Shown: piece after piece, positions 50,884-60,672 of the stretch | How positions within the stretch are numbered: position 1 is the first letter of the stretch | Layout: the number at the start of each line of letters is the position of its first letter | NCBI RefSeq assembly: GCF_000253295.1 | Contig: NC_015717.1 | Coordinates: 558,001-622,000 of the forward strand | Source: Hyphomicrobium sp. MC1 | Lineage (GTDB): Bacteria; Pseudomonadota; Alphaproteobacteria; Rhizobiales; Hyphomicrobiaceae | Direction: 5' to 3' | DNA length: 64,000 nt | Program-made: the position numbers and the translations under genes | Notes under the pieces: model-generated | Told to the model about the DNA's origin: nothing | What the model saw: only the letters and a program-made list of their open reading frames with translations | Databases searched by the model: none

Positions 50884-51876
50884 ATGACGACATTCATCGA
50901 TACAATCATGAACCCGCAGTTCATCGCGACGGCGCTGGCGGCGATCTGCGTCTTCGCGACGGTTTTGACGGTGGCGTTGCCGATGCTGCAGCGGGACCAG
51001 ATGAACCGGCGCATGCGTGAAATGGCGATTGAGCGCAGCAAAATGCGCTCGGCGCGGCTTGCGGAAATGACGTCGAAAGACCGCCAGCAGGGCGGTACGA
51101 GCCGGCTTCGCTCCACGCCGAAAGGCTTTATGCAGCGGGTTGTCGACAAGTTCAATTTGCGGGAACGGTTCGACAACGAAGAGCTGCGCGAAAATCTCAA
51201 GCGAGCGGGTCTGCGCGGTCAGGCCAACATTGTCGCGTTCCTGTTCTTCCGCGTTGCTGCTCCGATTGCGATTTTCTTTTTCGCTCTCTTCTATCTTTTC
51301 GTGCTGTACGACAGCGGCTATCCGCCGACGGTTAATCTATTGATCGCGTTTGCGGCGGGTTTTCTCGGCTTCTATGTGCCGAACATGTTTATCAGCAACC
51401 GTGTGCAGAAGCGCCAGATGGCCATCAAGCAGGCGTGGCCGGATGCGCTCGACATGCTGTTGATTTGCGTGCAGTCGGGCATGTCGGTCGAAGCCGGGTT
51501 TGCAAAAGTCGGCAAGGAGATCGTCAGCCAATCGGTCGAGCTGGCGGAAGAAATGTCGCTGACGACGGCGGAACTCTCGTATCTTCAGGACCGGCGGCAG
51601 GCTTACGACAATCTTGCGAAGCGGACGGGGTTGCCCGGCGTGAAAGCGGTGACAACAGCGCTCGCTCAGGCGGAGCGTTACGGCACGCCCGTCGGGACGG
51701 CGCTGCGTACGATGGCCAAGGAAAACCGCGAAATCCGGCAGTCGGAAGCCGAGCGTAAGGCCGCTGCACTGCCGCCGAAGCTGACCGTGCCGATGATCGT
51801 GTTCTTCCTGCCGGTACTTTTCGTCGTCATTCTGGGACCGGCCGTCATCAGCTATATGGCGCTGAAGCAGCATTAG
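50884..51876 (+). CDS. tadC: inner membrane platform protein TadC
   Basis: A 330-residue T2SF protein paired with TadB. It has an N-terminal TM (IATALAAICVFATVLTVALP), two TM segments near residues 120-165, the T2SF domain with DALDMLLICVQSGMSVEAGFAKVG, and a final TM (MIVFFLPVLFVVILGPAVISY). A GTG at 50860 is an alternative start; neither has a clear ribosome-binding site, but the gene lies only 33 bases after tadB. Last gene of the rightward operon. Confidence 0.92.
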   Translation: MTTFIDTIMNPQFIATALAAICVFATVLTVALPMLQRDQMNRRMREMAIERSKMRSARLAEMTSKDRQQGGTSRLRSTPKGFMQRVVDKFNLRERFDNEELRENLKRAGLRGQANIVAFLFFRVAAPIAIFFFALFYLFVLYDSGYPPTVNLLIAFAAGFLGFYVPNMFISNRVQKRQMAIKQAWPDALDMLLICVQSGMSVEAGFAKVGKEIVSQSVELAEEMSLTTAELSYLQDRRQAYDNLAKRTGLPGVKAVTTALAQAERYGTPVGTALRTMAKENREIRQSEAERKAAALPPKLTVPMIVFFLPVLFVVILGPAVISYMALKQH

Positions 51877-52017
51877 GGCGCGCTTTTCGCCGCTCCACGT
51901 TTGCGAGGAGCAGCGAGAAGAGACGTCCGGTCTGCGATTGGTCTTTGTCTATTTGATAAGAAGTGCGCGCTTGGCGTGGCGGCGCGTCATGATGTCGAGC
52001 GGTAGCCGGCAGCGGGG

Positions 52018-52980
52018 TCAGCGTACCAGTGGCGGGCTTTGGTCGGTCGTCGTCTGCCAGACGCTCTGGCTGACGGGAAGCGATGACGTCGTCGTGGCGG
52101 CGGCGCGCTGCACTTCGATCCGCGGCTGGGAGGGGCTCACGTAGGTGTTGCTGGCGAAGCTTTTGGCGTCGGGCATGGCCGTCGTCGGTTGGAGCTGGAC
52201 CATCTGTTTCAGATAGCTGGCATTGGCGCTGGCGGTATCGGTCGAGAGCACGCCGGATGCGATGGCCTTCGATTCATCGTAGCGGCCTTGCAGGCCGAGC
52301 ACGAGGGCGAGGTTTTCACGAACCTTCGGCGTTGCGCCGGGGGCGACCAATGCCTGACGCAGGATGCCCTCGGCCTTTTTCGGATCGCCGGTCATGGCGT
52401 AGGCCATGGCGAGATTGTTCATGACGGTGGGGTTGTCCGGCGAAAGGGTCAGCGCGCGCTCATAGAACGGCACGGCGTCGGCATATTTGCCCTGCTTCGC
52501 CATCACGGTGCCGCGCGCCGAGACGACCCGCCAATCCGGTTTCGCCGGATCGTCGGCGACCGTCAGCATCTGGTTGGCGACGCCGACCTGGTCCATTTCG
52601 AGCGCCAGGCGGCCGTATTCGCCGGCAAGCTCCTGATCGCTGCCGTGAATGAGCGCTGCTTGCTGCAGAACAGACAAGGCTTTCGACTTTTCGCCGAGCG
52701 CCTTCAGGTCTTTCGCATAATTGAGTGCGGGCTTCAGTTCGGCCGGGTTTTTGGCGTATTGCTGGCCCCAGTAGATCGTTGCCTTCTGCAACTCGGTCTG
52801 CGGCGTGTCCGGCGTGGTATCTCCGGTCGTCGTATCGCTGGGTTTCATGGCGATGCTTGGTAGCAGATCAGTGGAGGCGGAGCAGGCACCCAGGAGCAGC
52901 GATGCCGTAAGCGACGCGAAGGTTCCGAGGCGCGGAAGGCGCGGCAAAGTTTGCGAGCGGGGGCGCTCAAAACGCGTCAT
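52018..52980 (-). CDS. tadD: tetratricopeptide lipoprotein TadD
   Basis: A 320-residue outer-membrane-linked lipoprotein (lipobox LLLGACSAS) with TPR repeats: LKPALNYAKDLKALGEKSKALSVLQQAA, YADAVPFYERALTLSPDNPTVMNNLAMAYAMTG and KVRENLALVLGLQGRYDES. The start at 52980 has AGGAG six bases upstream; the longer frame to 53007 lacks one. It faces the tadC end on the other strand, so it has its own promoter. A partner of the pilus secretin. Confidence 0.88.
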   Translation of the reverse strand: MTRFERPRSQTLPRLPRLGTFASLTASLLLGACSASTDLLPSIAMKPSDTTTGDTTPDTPQTELQKATIYWGQQYAKNPAELKPALNYAKDLKALGEKSKALSVLQQAALIHGSDQELAGEYGRLALEMDQVGVANQMLTVADDPAKPDWRVVSARGTVMAKQGKYADAVPFYERALTLSPDNPTVMNNLAMAYAMTGDPKKAEGILRQALVAPGATPKVRENLALVLGLQGRYDESKAIASGVLSTDTASANASYLKQMVQLQPTTAMPDAKSFASNTYVSPSQPRIEVQRAAATTTSSLPVSQSVWQTTTDQSPPLVR

Positions 52981-53203
52981 GACGGTCTCCTGGGGTGATT
53001 CGCTCATCAGCGACGAATCAAGGTGAGGCCGTCAGTTTCTGGGGCATCGGTCAACAAACGCTTAAGACTTGCCAGTGACCTGTGATAGCTGGAGAAAACG
53101 CGAATGAACTGCAGCCCGGGGGCGCCTGTCGAGGCCGCCAGTTTGCGGCCGGGTCGCGACCTTGGTCAGCTTGGTGCAACGGTAAAAGAGAGAACGAAGA
53201 CGA

Positions 53204-54622
53204 ATGGTTGAGACGACAGCCTGGGCCGCAGCGGAGACCTTTGCACTTGGCGCGCCGGATGCGAGCGACATACCGGTGCACTTCATCGGGTCGAACAGTC
53301 TTCAGCCGTCGCCGCTCGATGCCGCGCAGCAGGCGTGGCTCGCAGCTCAGAATTTTTCCGGGAGCGCCAAGCGCTCCGTTCTTCTGCCCAACGCCGAGGG
53401 GAAAGTTTCAGCCGTCGCGTTCGGCACGGGCAACGGCCAGCAGGGCGAGCCGAGCGGTCCGTCGGAATTGCTCGCGGGGCTGCTCGGTGCGGGGTTGCCT
53501 GCCGGGACCTATCGGATCGCATCGGAGCTGTCGCAGCCCGACCTTGCAGCTCTGGCGTGGGCGCTCGGCAGCTATTCGTTTTCGCGCTACCGCAGCAAAG
53601 GTTCGAACGGGGCGCGCGCGAAGCTGCGTCTGGCGGCGGAGGGCGCTGAGCGCATCATCAACACGGCTGAAGCCGTCTGGCTCGGCCGTGATCTGATCAA
53701 CACGCCGGCGTCCGACATGGCGCCCGCCGATCTCGAGGCCGTCGCGCGGGTTCTGGCCGACCGTCATGGGGCCGACATCTCCGTCGTCGTCGGCGACGAC
53801 CTGTTGGCGAAGAACTTCCCGCTCATTCATGCGGTCGGACGTGCGAGCCCGCGGCCGCCGCGTCTCATCGACATGAGCTGGGGGCCGGTCGGGGCGCCGA
53901 AAATTACGCTTGTCGGCAAGGGGATCAGCTTCGATACCGGCGGTCTCGACATCAAGCCCGCGAGCGCCATGCTGCTGATGAAAAAAGACATGGGCGGCGC
54001 GGCTACGGCGCTGACGCTCGCGCATATGATCATGGGGCAGCGGCTCAACTGCAGGCTGCGCGTCATCATCCCGACAGCGGAAAATTCCGTAGGCGGCGAT
54101 GCGTTCCGTCCGGGCGACATTCTGGCGAGCCGTCTGGGGCTTAGCGTCGAAATCGGCAATACGGACGCGGAGGGGCGCCTGGTGCTCGCCGATGCCCTGG
54201 CGCTTGCCGATGCCGACGAGCCCGACTGCATCTTCGTTTTCGCAACGCTGACCGGCGCAGCGCGGTCGGCTCTGGGGCCGGACCTGCCGGCGTTCTTCAC
54301 GAACGATAATGATCTGGCGCAGACTCTGCCGCCGCTTGCAGCGTCAATCGGCGATCCGCTATGGGCTATGCCTCTTTGGGAGGGTTACCTACGCAATCTC
54401 GACAGCGACATTGCCGACATCAACAATGTCTGGGAATCGCCATTTGCCGGTGCCATTACTGCGGCGCTGTTTCTGAAACGGTTCGTCAGCAAAGCGCGCC
54501 GTTTCGCGCATTTCGATCTCTATGGCTGGCGTCCCGCCGCACGTCCTCTCGGGCCGAAGGGCGGTGAGCCACAAACGGCGAGGGCCGTGATGGAACACTT
54601 GCGGCGAGAGTTGACGTCGTGA
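53204..54622 (+). CDS. M17-family leucyl aminopeptidase
   Basis: A 472-residue metallo-aminopeptidase. The two-metal centre is shown by LVGKGISFDTGGLDIKPASA, MKKDMGGAATAL, ENSVGGDAFRPGD and GNTDAEGRLVLADAL with the last carrying the Arg of the family. It removes N-terminal residues from peptides in the cytoplasm. It starts behind AGAGAGAACGAAG and its stop overlaps the start of the NlpC/P60 gene, so both peptide/wall hydrolases are translated together. Confidence 0.94.
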   Translation: MVETTAWAAAETFALGAPDASDIPVHFIGSNSLQPSPLDAAQQAWLAAQNFSGSAKRSVLLPNAEGKVSAVAFGTGNGQQGEPSGPSELLAGLLGAGLPAGTYRIASELSQPDLAALAWALGSYSFSRYRSKGSNGARAKLRLAAEGAERIINTAEAVWLGRDLINTPASDMAPADLEAVARVLADRHGADISVVVGDDLLAKNFPLIHAVGRASPRPPRLIDMSWGPVGAPKITLVGKGISFDTGGLDIKPASAMLLMKKDMGGAATALTLAHMIMGQRLNCRLRVIIPTAENSVGGDAFRPGDILASRLGLSVEIGNTDAEGRLVLADALALADADEPDCIFVFATLTGAARSALGPDLPAFFTNDNDLAQTLPPLAASIGDPLWAMPLWEGYLRNLDSDIADINNVWESPFAGAITAALFLKRFVSKARRFAHFDLYGWRPAARPLGPKGGEPQTARAVMEHLRRELTS

Positions 54623-55521
54623 CGGCTGACGTTTCTCAGCGACCGGCGAGCTCGCTCGATCCGAGACGGAACGCATTCCGCTCGGATCTCGCGGCGCAGT
54701 CGCTCGAAGGTGTCGTGCGCGCGGAACGCTATGTCACCGGAGAGCCGGGTTTCGTCATCCGCGCGACGGTGCCGTTGCGCAAATTTCCCGATCCCGCCCG
54801 TGGCTTCGAGACGGAAGCGCTGTTCGGCGAGAGCCTGACGATCTACGAAGACGGCGGTGGATGGAGCTGGGTGCAGCTCGCGCGGGACGGCTATGTCGGC
54901 TATGTGCCGAGCGATGCCATCCGCCGCGGCACCTTTCACACGACGCATCACATTCAGGCGCTGGGGACGTTTCTCTACGCCCAACCCGACATCAAGACGC
55001 CGCCGATCATGCATCTGCCGCTCAATGCCGCGATTGCCGTGCGCGGCGGCGACGAGGGCTTTCTGGAGCTTGAAAGCGGCGGCTTCGTCTATGCACGCCA
55101 CGCTGCACCGAACGATCGTTTCGCGCGCGACTTCGTGGAAATCGCCGAGCGCTTTATCGGCACGCCGTATCTCTGGGGCGGCCGCACGCGGATCGGCATC
55201 GATTGTTCGGGCCTCGTGCAGACGTCGCTTGCCGCCGCCGGTTTTCCCGCACCGCGCGACAGTGACATGCAGCAGGCCGAGCTTGGCGAAAACGTGCTGG
55301 TGGCCGACGATCTCGAAGGCTTGATGCGCGGTGACCTGATATTCTGGAAGGGGCACGTCGGCATCATGATCGACGGCATCATGATGGTGCACGCCAACGC
55401 CTGGCATATGCAGACGTCGGTCGAGACGCTGCCCGAGGCGGTGCTACGCATTGCCAAGACGGGCAGTCAGATTACCGCGATCAAACGCATTCCAGGCTAT
55501 GCCGCGATGGATGGGTTCTAG
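54619..55521 (+). CDS. NlpC/P60 family peptidoglycan peptidase
   Basis: A 300-residue cysteine peptidase with N-terminal SH3-like domains (residues about 30-160) and a C-terminal NlpC/P60 domain: nucleophile in RIGIDCSGLVQTS (about residue 194), the region RGDLIFWKGHVGIMIDG with the catalytic histidine, and MMVHANAW. It resembles dipeptidyl-peptidase VI-type enzymes that cut after gamma-D-glutamyl bonds. No signal peptide, so it probably recycles wall peptides in the cytoplasm. The last 4 bases overlap the unknown gene on the other strand. Confidence 0.9.
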   Translation: MTADVSQRPASSLDPRRNAFRSDLAAQSLEGVVRAERYVTGEPGFVIRATVPLRKFPDPARGFETEALFGESLTIYEDGGGWSWVQLARDGYVGYVPSDAIRRGTFHTTHHIQALGTFLYAQPDIKTPPIMHLPLNAAIAVRGGDEGFLELESGGFVYARHAAPNDRFARDFVEIAERFIGTPYLWGGRTRIGIDCSGLVQTSLAAAGFPAPRDSDMQQAELGENVLVADDLEGLMRGDLIFWKGHVGIMIDGIMMVHANAWHMQTSVETLPEAVLRIAKTGSQITAIKRIPGYAAMDGF

Positions 55522-55967
55522 CGCCGGTAGGCGAGATAGCGATGCGTTCGCCAGACCTCTTCCGGCGGCGCTTTGGCAATCCGGCGTTCGCCGCGCCAAT
55601 CCCATCCGGGGCCGAGCGCCACACGCATCTCGATCGCGATCAGCTCGTCGGTCATGGCATCGAACTTGGAGATTTTCTCGACGTGGCCCGCTTCGATGGA
55701 GCGGACGAGGTGCGGGAAAAGCTCGAAATGCTCGACCGGCAGGTCTTCGAATGCTTCTTCGGCGAGCTTGAGGCTAAAGGTCTGCTTGGATGCTATCAGC
55801 AGTTCAAACGGACAAGCTTCCGGCACGATCGGCAGAACGACGACACGCCAATAAGCTGTCGTCGCGATTACATCGACGGCGGCGTAGTCGCGCATGCGAG
55901 CGACGGACGTTTCAATTTCCACGAGCGTTTTTTCGAGGCGGTCGCGGAATACATCATCGGGGAGCAT
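55518..55967 (-). CDS. hypothetical protein, 149 residues
   Basis: A frame with codon use like the neighbours and a plausible start. It has no signal peptide or membrane segment. The sequence is of mixed alpha/beta character: an N-terminal helix (FRDRLEKTLVEIETSVARMRDYAAVD), strands with YWRVVVLPIV, LLIASKQTFSLKLAEEAFEDL, VEHFELFP, and an acidic-to-basic finish with WDWRGERRIAKAPPEEVWRTHRYLAYRR. I do not recognise the family. Convergent with the NlpC/P60 gene and transcribed away from the GST gene's side. Confidence 0.55.
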   Translation of the reverse strand: MLPDDVFRDRLEKTLVEIETSVARMRDYAAVDVIATTAYWRVVVLPIVPEACPFELLIASKQTFSLKLAEEAFEDLPVEHFELFPHLVRSIEAGHVEKISKFDAMTDELIAIEMRVALGPGWDWRGERRIAKAPPEEVWRTHRYLAYRR

Positions 55968-56045
55968 CTGGCAGTCTCGCGTCAGCGATTCGGAGGATCA
56001 CCAGAATAACCGATCTTCCGGGTACGGAAAGGCGACCGATGCCGT

Positions 56046-56681
56046 TCAGCAGGACCGCTCGCGAACGAGCGCATCGTCCTTGGCGGCGGCGGTTTTGAAT
56101 GCCGGGCGGCTCGTCATGCGTTCGATATAGCTGGAAAATTCCGGCCGATCGGGAAGCATCTTGAAGAGCGTCAGAAACCGGACCGCCGATCCGATCACAA
56201 CATCGGCTGCGGAGAAGCGATCTCCGAGAATGTAGGGGCCGTTGCGCACGGCGCTGACAAGCGCGTTTACGGTATCGTCGTAGCTACCATAGCAGAGCGA
56301 GGACGACGGCAAGCCCGGCGGCAGCTTGCGTGCTTTGTCCATGACGGCTGGCTCGATGGCGCCGTGGTTGAAGACGATCCAGCGCAGGTAGGTGCCGCGC
56401 GTCGGATCCTTCACGTCAGGTGCGAGCTTTGCCTCGGGAAACAGATCTGCAAGAAAAATTGCGATTGCGCCGACCTCGGTGATCGGCGTGCCATCCGCGG
56501 TCACGGTAGGCAGTTTGCCCATCGGATTGATGGCGAGGAACGCGGGCGATTTGTGCTCGCCGGCCTTCATGTCGAGAATTTTCAGTTCGTGCGGCGGCGC
56601 GCCCAATTCTTCGAACAGCCAGCGGATGGTGAATGAGCGGGTGTTTGGCGCGTGATAGTGGACGAGCTTCGGCGTTGCCAT
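56046..56681 (-). CDS. glutathione S-transferase family protein
   Basis: A 211-residue protein with an N-terminal thioredoxin-like domain (KLVHYHAPNTRSFTIRWLFEELG, IEFLA-type PMGKLPTVTADGTPITEVGAI, the cis-proline in GKLPTV and the Ser/Thr pair contacting glutathione) and an all-helical C-terminal domain. Substrate unknown. It stands 31 bases after the yejF-like gene on the same strand and may be the end of that operon or independent. Confidence 0.88.
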   Translation of the reverse strand: MATPKLVHYHAPNTRSFTIRWLFEELGAPPHELKILDMKAGEHKSPAFLAINPMGKLPTVTADGTPITEVGAIAIFLADLFPEAKLAPDVKDPTRGTYLRWIVFNHGAIEPAVMDKARKLPPGLPSSSLCYGSYDDTVNALVSAVRNGPYILGDRFSAADVVIGSAVRFLTLFKMLPDRPEFSSYIERMTSRPAFKTAAAKDDALVRERSC

Positions 56682-56711
56682 CGGCGACCTCCCAGTCAGC
56701 TCGCCAGCCTG

Positions 56712-58343
56712 TCAGCTCGCAAGCGCCCCCTTGTATGCCACCTTGATGTCGAAGGCTGCCGCGAGCAGCGCCTTGGTATATTCGTCTTGCGGCTTTTCGA
56801 AGATATCGCGCGCGGGGCCTTCTTCGACGACTTTGCCGTTCTTCATGACAATGACGTAGTTGCAAAGCGCGCGCACGACTTTGAGGTCGTGGCTGATGAA
56901 GAGATAGGCGAGACCGTGGTTCGCTTGCAGCTTGCGCAGAAGATCGACGATCTGGGCCTGAACGCTCATGTCGAGAGCGCTTGTCGGCTCGTCGAGCATG
57001 ACGAACTTCGGCTGCAAGACCATGGCGCGGGCAATCGCGATGCGCTGGCGCTGGCCGCCGGAGAACTCATGCGGATAGCGATCCTGCGACGCTGGATCGA
57101 GTCCGACTTCCTTCAGTTCCGCGCCGACGCGTTCGCGCCGCTGCTCTTCGTCGAGTTCGGGATTCTGGATCAGAAGCCCTTCCTCGATGATCTGGCCGAC
57201 CGTCAACCGTGGCGAGAGCGAGCCGTAAGGGTCCTGGAAGACGATCTGCATTTCCTTGCGCAGCGGGCGCATCTGCTTGTTCGTCAGCGCGTCGATGCGT
57301 TTGCCGACGTAGGCGATGGGACCTTGCGATGAAATGAGCCGCAGGATAGCAAGGCCGAGGGTGGTTTTGCCGGAGCCGGATTCACCGACGACGCCGAGCG
57401 TCTCGCCGGCGCGAAGTTTCATCGACAGACCGTCGACCGCTTTTACGTAATCGACGGTTCGCTGCAACAGGCCCTTCTTGATCGGGAACCAGACTTTCAG
57501 ATCGTCCGTCTCGACGACGACGGGACGCGTCGGGTCGGCGGCGGGCGGCATGCCTTTCGGCTCGGCATCGAGAAGATGGCGCGTGTAGGCGTGCTTGGGT
57601 GCGGTGAAGATCTGTTCGGCGTCGCCGGTCTCGACGATGTCGCCGTTGCGCATGACGTAGACGCGTTCGGCCATGCGGCGCACGATGCCGAGATCGTGGG
57701 TGATGAGCAGCATGGCCATGCCCATCTCTTTCTGAAGCGACTTCAGAAGCTCCAGAATTTGCGCCTGAATGGTGACGTCGAGTGCGGTAGTCGGCTCGTC
57801 GGCGATCAATAGGTCAGGTTTGTTAGCGAGCGCAATAGCGATCATCACGCGCTGGCGCTGGCCACCAGAGAGCTCATGCGGATAGGCGCCGAGGCGCTTC
57901 TCCGGATCGCGGATGCCAACCTTCGTCAGAAGCTCGATGACGCGCTCGCGCGTTTTGGCTTCGGGCAGCATTTGGTGCAGCTTGATGATTTCGCCGACCT
58001 GCTTCTCGATGGTGTGAAGCGGGTTGAGCGATGTCATCGGCTCTTGGAAAATGATCGAGATGCGGCGGCCGCGGATTTCGCGAAGGTCATTGCCAGACAT
58101 TTTCAGGATGTCGGTGCCGCCGAACAAAATCTCGCCGGTCGGATGCGAGGCGGAGTTCGGCAACAGGCGCAAGATCGACATTGCGGAGACGGTCTTGCCG
58201 GAGCCGGACTCGCCGACGAGCGCGACGGTTTCGCCCTTGTTGATGTGGAACGAGACGCCGTTGACGACCTGCACGAGGTCTTTTCCTTCGCCAAAAGCGA
58301 CGGAGAGATTGCGCACGTCAACGAGAGGAACGGGATTTGCCAT
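56712..58343 (-). CDS. yejF: oligopeptide ABC transporter ATP-binding protein, two-domain
   Basis: A 543-residue protein with two complete ABC ATPase domains. Domain 1: Walker A GESGSGKTVSA (about residue 43), signature LSGGQRQRVMIA, Walker B LLIADEPTTALD. Domain 2: Walker A GESGSGKTTLG (about residue 323), signature FSGGQRQRIAIA, VMLDEPTSALD. This fused layout is typical of YejF. It energises import through the YejB/YejE permeases. Its ATG overlaps the yejE-like stop by one base. Confidence 0.94.
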   Translation of the reverse strand: MANPVPLVDVRNLSVAFGEGKDLVQVVNGVSFHINKGETVALVGESGSGKTVSAMSILRLLPNSASHPTGEILFGGTDILKMSGNDLREIRGRRISIIFQEPMTSLNPLHTIEKQVGEIIKLHQMLPEAKTRERVIELLTKVGIRDPEKRLGAYPHELSGGQRQRVMIAIALANKPDLLIADEPTTALDVTIQAQILELLKSLQKEMGMAMLLITHDLGIVRRMAERVYVMRNGDIVETGDAEQIFTAPKHAYTRHLLDAEPKGMPPAADPTRPVVVETDDLKVWFPIKKGLLQRTVDYVKAVDGLSMKLRAGETLGVVGESGSGKTTLGLAILRLISSQGPIAYVGKRIDALTNKQMRPLRKEMQIVFQDPYGSLSPRLTVGQIIEEGLLIQNPELDEEQRRERVGAELKEVGLDPASQDRYPHEFSGGQRQRIAIARAMVLQPKFVMLDEPTSALDMSVQAQIVDLLRKLQANHGLAYLFISHDLKVVRALCNYVIVMKNGKVVEEGPARDIFEKPQDEYTKALLAAAFDIKVAYKGALAS

Positions 58344-59554
58344 CAGCTTTTGGCCCTGAACGATTTGCGCGGATCGAGGGCGTCACGCACGGCTTCGCCG
58401 ATGAAGATCGCGAGCGAGAGGATGATCGACACGGCAATGAAGCCCGAGATACCGAGCCATGGCGCTTCGAGGTGCTTCTTGCCCTGCAGGAGCAGTTCGC
58501 CGAGCGAGGGCGAACCCGGCGGCATGCCGAGGCCGAGGAAGTCGAGCGCGGTCAACGCTGCGATGCCGCCCGACAGCTTGAAGGGCAGGAACGTCAGCGT
58601 CGCGACCATGGCGTTCGGCAGCAGATGCTTGAACATGATCTGCCAGTCGGACAGACCGAGCGCGCGTGCGGCGCGAACGTATTCGAGGTTGCGGCCGCGG
58701 AGGAATTCCGCCCGGACGAGTCCGACGAGGGATGTCCAGGAGAAGATCATCAGAATGCCGAGCAGCGTCCAGAAACCGGGCACGAATAGCGACGACAGGA
58801 TCAGCAACACGAACAGCTCGGGGATCGAGTTCCAGATCTCGAGCAGGCGCTGGAAAATGAGATCGACGCGGCCGCCGAAATAGCCTTGCACCGCACCGGC
58901 CACGATGCCGACGGCGGACGAGACGATCGTCAGGATCAGGCCGAAGAGAACGGATATTCGGAAACCGTAGATGATGCGGGCGACGACGTCGCGGCCCTGA
59001 TCGTCGAGGCCGAGCCAGTTGGTGTTGCCCCACTCGTTATAGCGGGCGAGCTGGTCGGCCGGCGCCGGGCACAGCTTCAGCGACGAGGACCACGGCGGCG
59101 GCGCTGGATAACCGAGGCAGACGCCGTTGTCGCCGATGCGGCCGGGATAGTCCTTGTTGATGGTCGAATACGAATAGCGGATCGGCGGCCACAGCATCCA
59201 GCCGTTGGCGTTGATCTCGTTCTGGATATCGGGCGTGCGATAATCGGTGATGGCGAGGAAGCCGCCAAATTTGTCTTCCGGATAGTCGACGAGCACGGGG
59301 AACAGGATTTCGCCTTTGTAGCTGACGATCAGCGGGCGGTCGTTGGCGACGAACTCAGCGAACAGCGAGACGACGAACAGGATCGAGAAGACGACAAATG
59401 AGCGATAGCCAACTTTGTGCGCCTTGAAGCGTTCCCAGCGGCGTCGGTTGACGGGCGACAGCCGGAAGAGGCGTCGCCACCGGGACTTCTTGGCCTTCGC
59501 GGCGGGTACTGCGACTGTCTCGGGAGCGTTGTCGGCGCGCTGGTCCATCGTCAT
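58343..59554 (-). CDS. yejE: oligopeptide ABC transporter permease YejE-like
   Basis: A 403-residue permease. A hydrophobic segment (YRSFVVFSILFVVSLFAEF) and a large periplasmic insert near residues 70-190 with YRTPDIQNEINANGWMLWPP come first, then the permease domain with GRDVVARIIYGFRISVLFGL and the coupling region ALGLSDWQIMFKHLLPNAM. That insert is characteristic of YejE. It overlaps the yejB-like gene by 4 bases. Confidence 0.92.
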   Translation of the reverse strand: MTMDQRADNAPETVAVPAAKAKKSRWRRLFRLSPVNRRRWERFKAHKVGYRSFVVFSILFVVSLFAEFVANDRPLIVSYKGEILFPVLVDYPEDKFGGFLAITDYRTPDIQNEINANGWMLWPPIRYSYSTINKDYPGRIGDNGVCLGYPAPPPWSSSLKLCPAPADQLARYNEWGNTNWLGLDDQGRDVVARIIYGFRISVLFGLILTIVSSAVGIVAGAVQGYFGGRVDLIFQRLLEIWNSIPELFVLLILSSLFVPGFWTLLGILMIFSWTSLVGLVRAEFLRGRNLEYVRAARALGLSDWQIMFKHLLPNAMVATLTFLPFKLSGGIAALTALDFLGLGMPPGSPSLGELLLQGKKHLEAPWLGISGFIAVSIILSLAIFIGEAVRDALDPRKSFRAKS

Positions 59555-60672
59555 ACCTCGCGCGATTCAAAGTCGATGCGCGGATCGACGAGCGTGTAGA
59601 CGAAGTCCGACAGGATGCCGACCAGCAGGCCGACGAGCGAGAAGATGTAGAGCGAGGCGAACACGACCGGATAGTCGCGCTTTTCGATGCTTTCGAACGA
59701 CAAGAGGCCAAGGCCGTCCAGCGAGAAGATCGTTTCGATCAGCAGTGCGCCGGAGAAGAAGGCGCTGATGAAGGCCGACGGGAAGCCCGAGATGACGAGC
59801 AGCATGGCGTTGCGGAAGACGTGGCCGTAGAGCACCTGGTTTTCGGTGAGGCCTTTGGCGCGCGCGGCGACGACGTATTGCTTGCGGATTTCATCCAGGA
59901 ACGAGTTTTTCGTCAGGAACGTCATAGCGGTGAACGAGCCGACCGCCATCGCGATCATCGGCAGCACGAGGTGCCAGAGATAGTCGGTTATCTTTCCGAA
60001 GACCGAGAGCTGATCCCAGTTGTCGGAGAAGAGACCGCGTGAGGGGAACCACTGGAAGAACGACGAGCCCGCGAACAGGATCAGCAACAGAACAGCGAAC
60101 AGGAAGCCCGGGATCGCGTAGCCGACGACGAGAACGGCGCTCGACCAGGTATCGAAGGGTTCTCCGTCTTTCACGGCCTTGCGGATGCCGAGTGGAATGG
60201 AAATCAGGTACGTCAGCAGCGTCATCCAGATGCCGAGCGAAACGGAGACAGGCAGCTTCTCCTTGATGAGTTCAAGCACCGAGACGTCGCGGAAGTAGCT
60301 CTTGCCGAAATTAAAGGTCAGGAAGTTCTTCATCATCAGGTAAAAGCGCTCGGGCGCCGGCTTGTCGAAGCCGAACTGCTTTTCGAGGCTCTTGATGAAC
60401 GCGGGGTCGAGGCCTTGCGCGCCGCGATATTTCGAGGTGATGGAGTCGCCACCGCCGACGCCAAGCTGGCTGTTCATGCCACCGCCGCCGAGCGTATCGC
60501 CGCCGCCACCGCCCATGCGGCTGACGATGGACGAGGATTGGCCCATCAGCTGCGCAATCATGCGTTCAACCGGTCCGCCAGGCGCGAACTGGATGATGAT
60601 GAACGAAAACAGCATGATCCCGAACAACGTCGGGATCACCAGGAGCAAGCGCTTTAAAAGATAAACGGCCAT
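59551..60672 (-). CDS. yejB: oligopeptide ABC transporter permease YejB-like
   Basis: A 373-residue permease: first TM LLLVIPTLFGIMLFSFIIIQFAPGGP, a glycine-rich periplasmic stretch (MGGGGGDTLGGGGMNSQLG), FNFGKSYFRDVSVLELIKEKLP, and the coupling region AARAKGLTENQVLYGHVFRNAML. The ATG at 60672 overlaps the preceding stop. Together with the YejE-like protein it forms the pore. Confidence 0.93.
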   Translation of the reverse strand: MAVYLLKRLLLVIPTLFGIMLFSFIIIQFAPGGPVERMIAQLMGQSSSIVSRMGGGGGDTLGGGGMNSQLGVGGGDSITSKYRGAQGLDPAFIKSLEKQFGFDKPAPERFYLMMKNFLTFNFGKSYFRDVSVLELIKEKLPVSVSLGIWMTLLTYLISIPLGIRKAVKDGEPFDTWSSAVLVVGYAIPGFLFAVLLLILFAGSSFFQWFPSRGLFSDNWDQLSVFGKITDYLWHLVLPMIAMAVGSFTAMTFLTKNSFLDEIRKQYVVAARAKGLTENQVLYGHVFRNAMLLVISGFPSAFISAFFSGALLIETIFSLDGLGLLSFESIEKRDYPVVFASLYIFSLVGLLVGILSDFVYTLVDPRIDFESREV

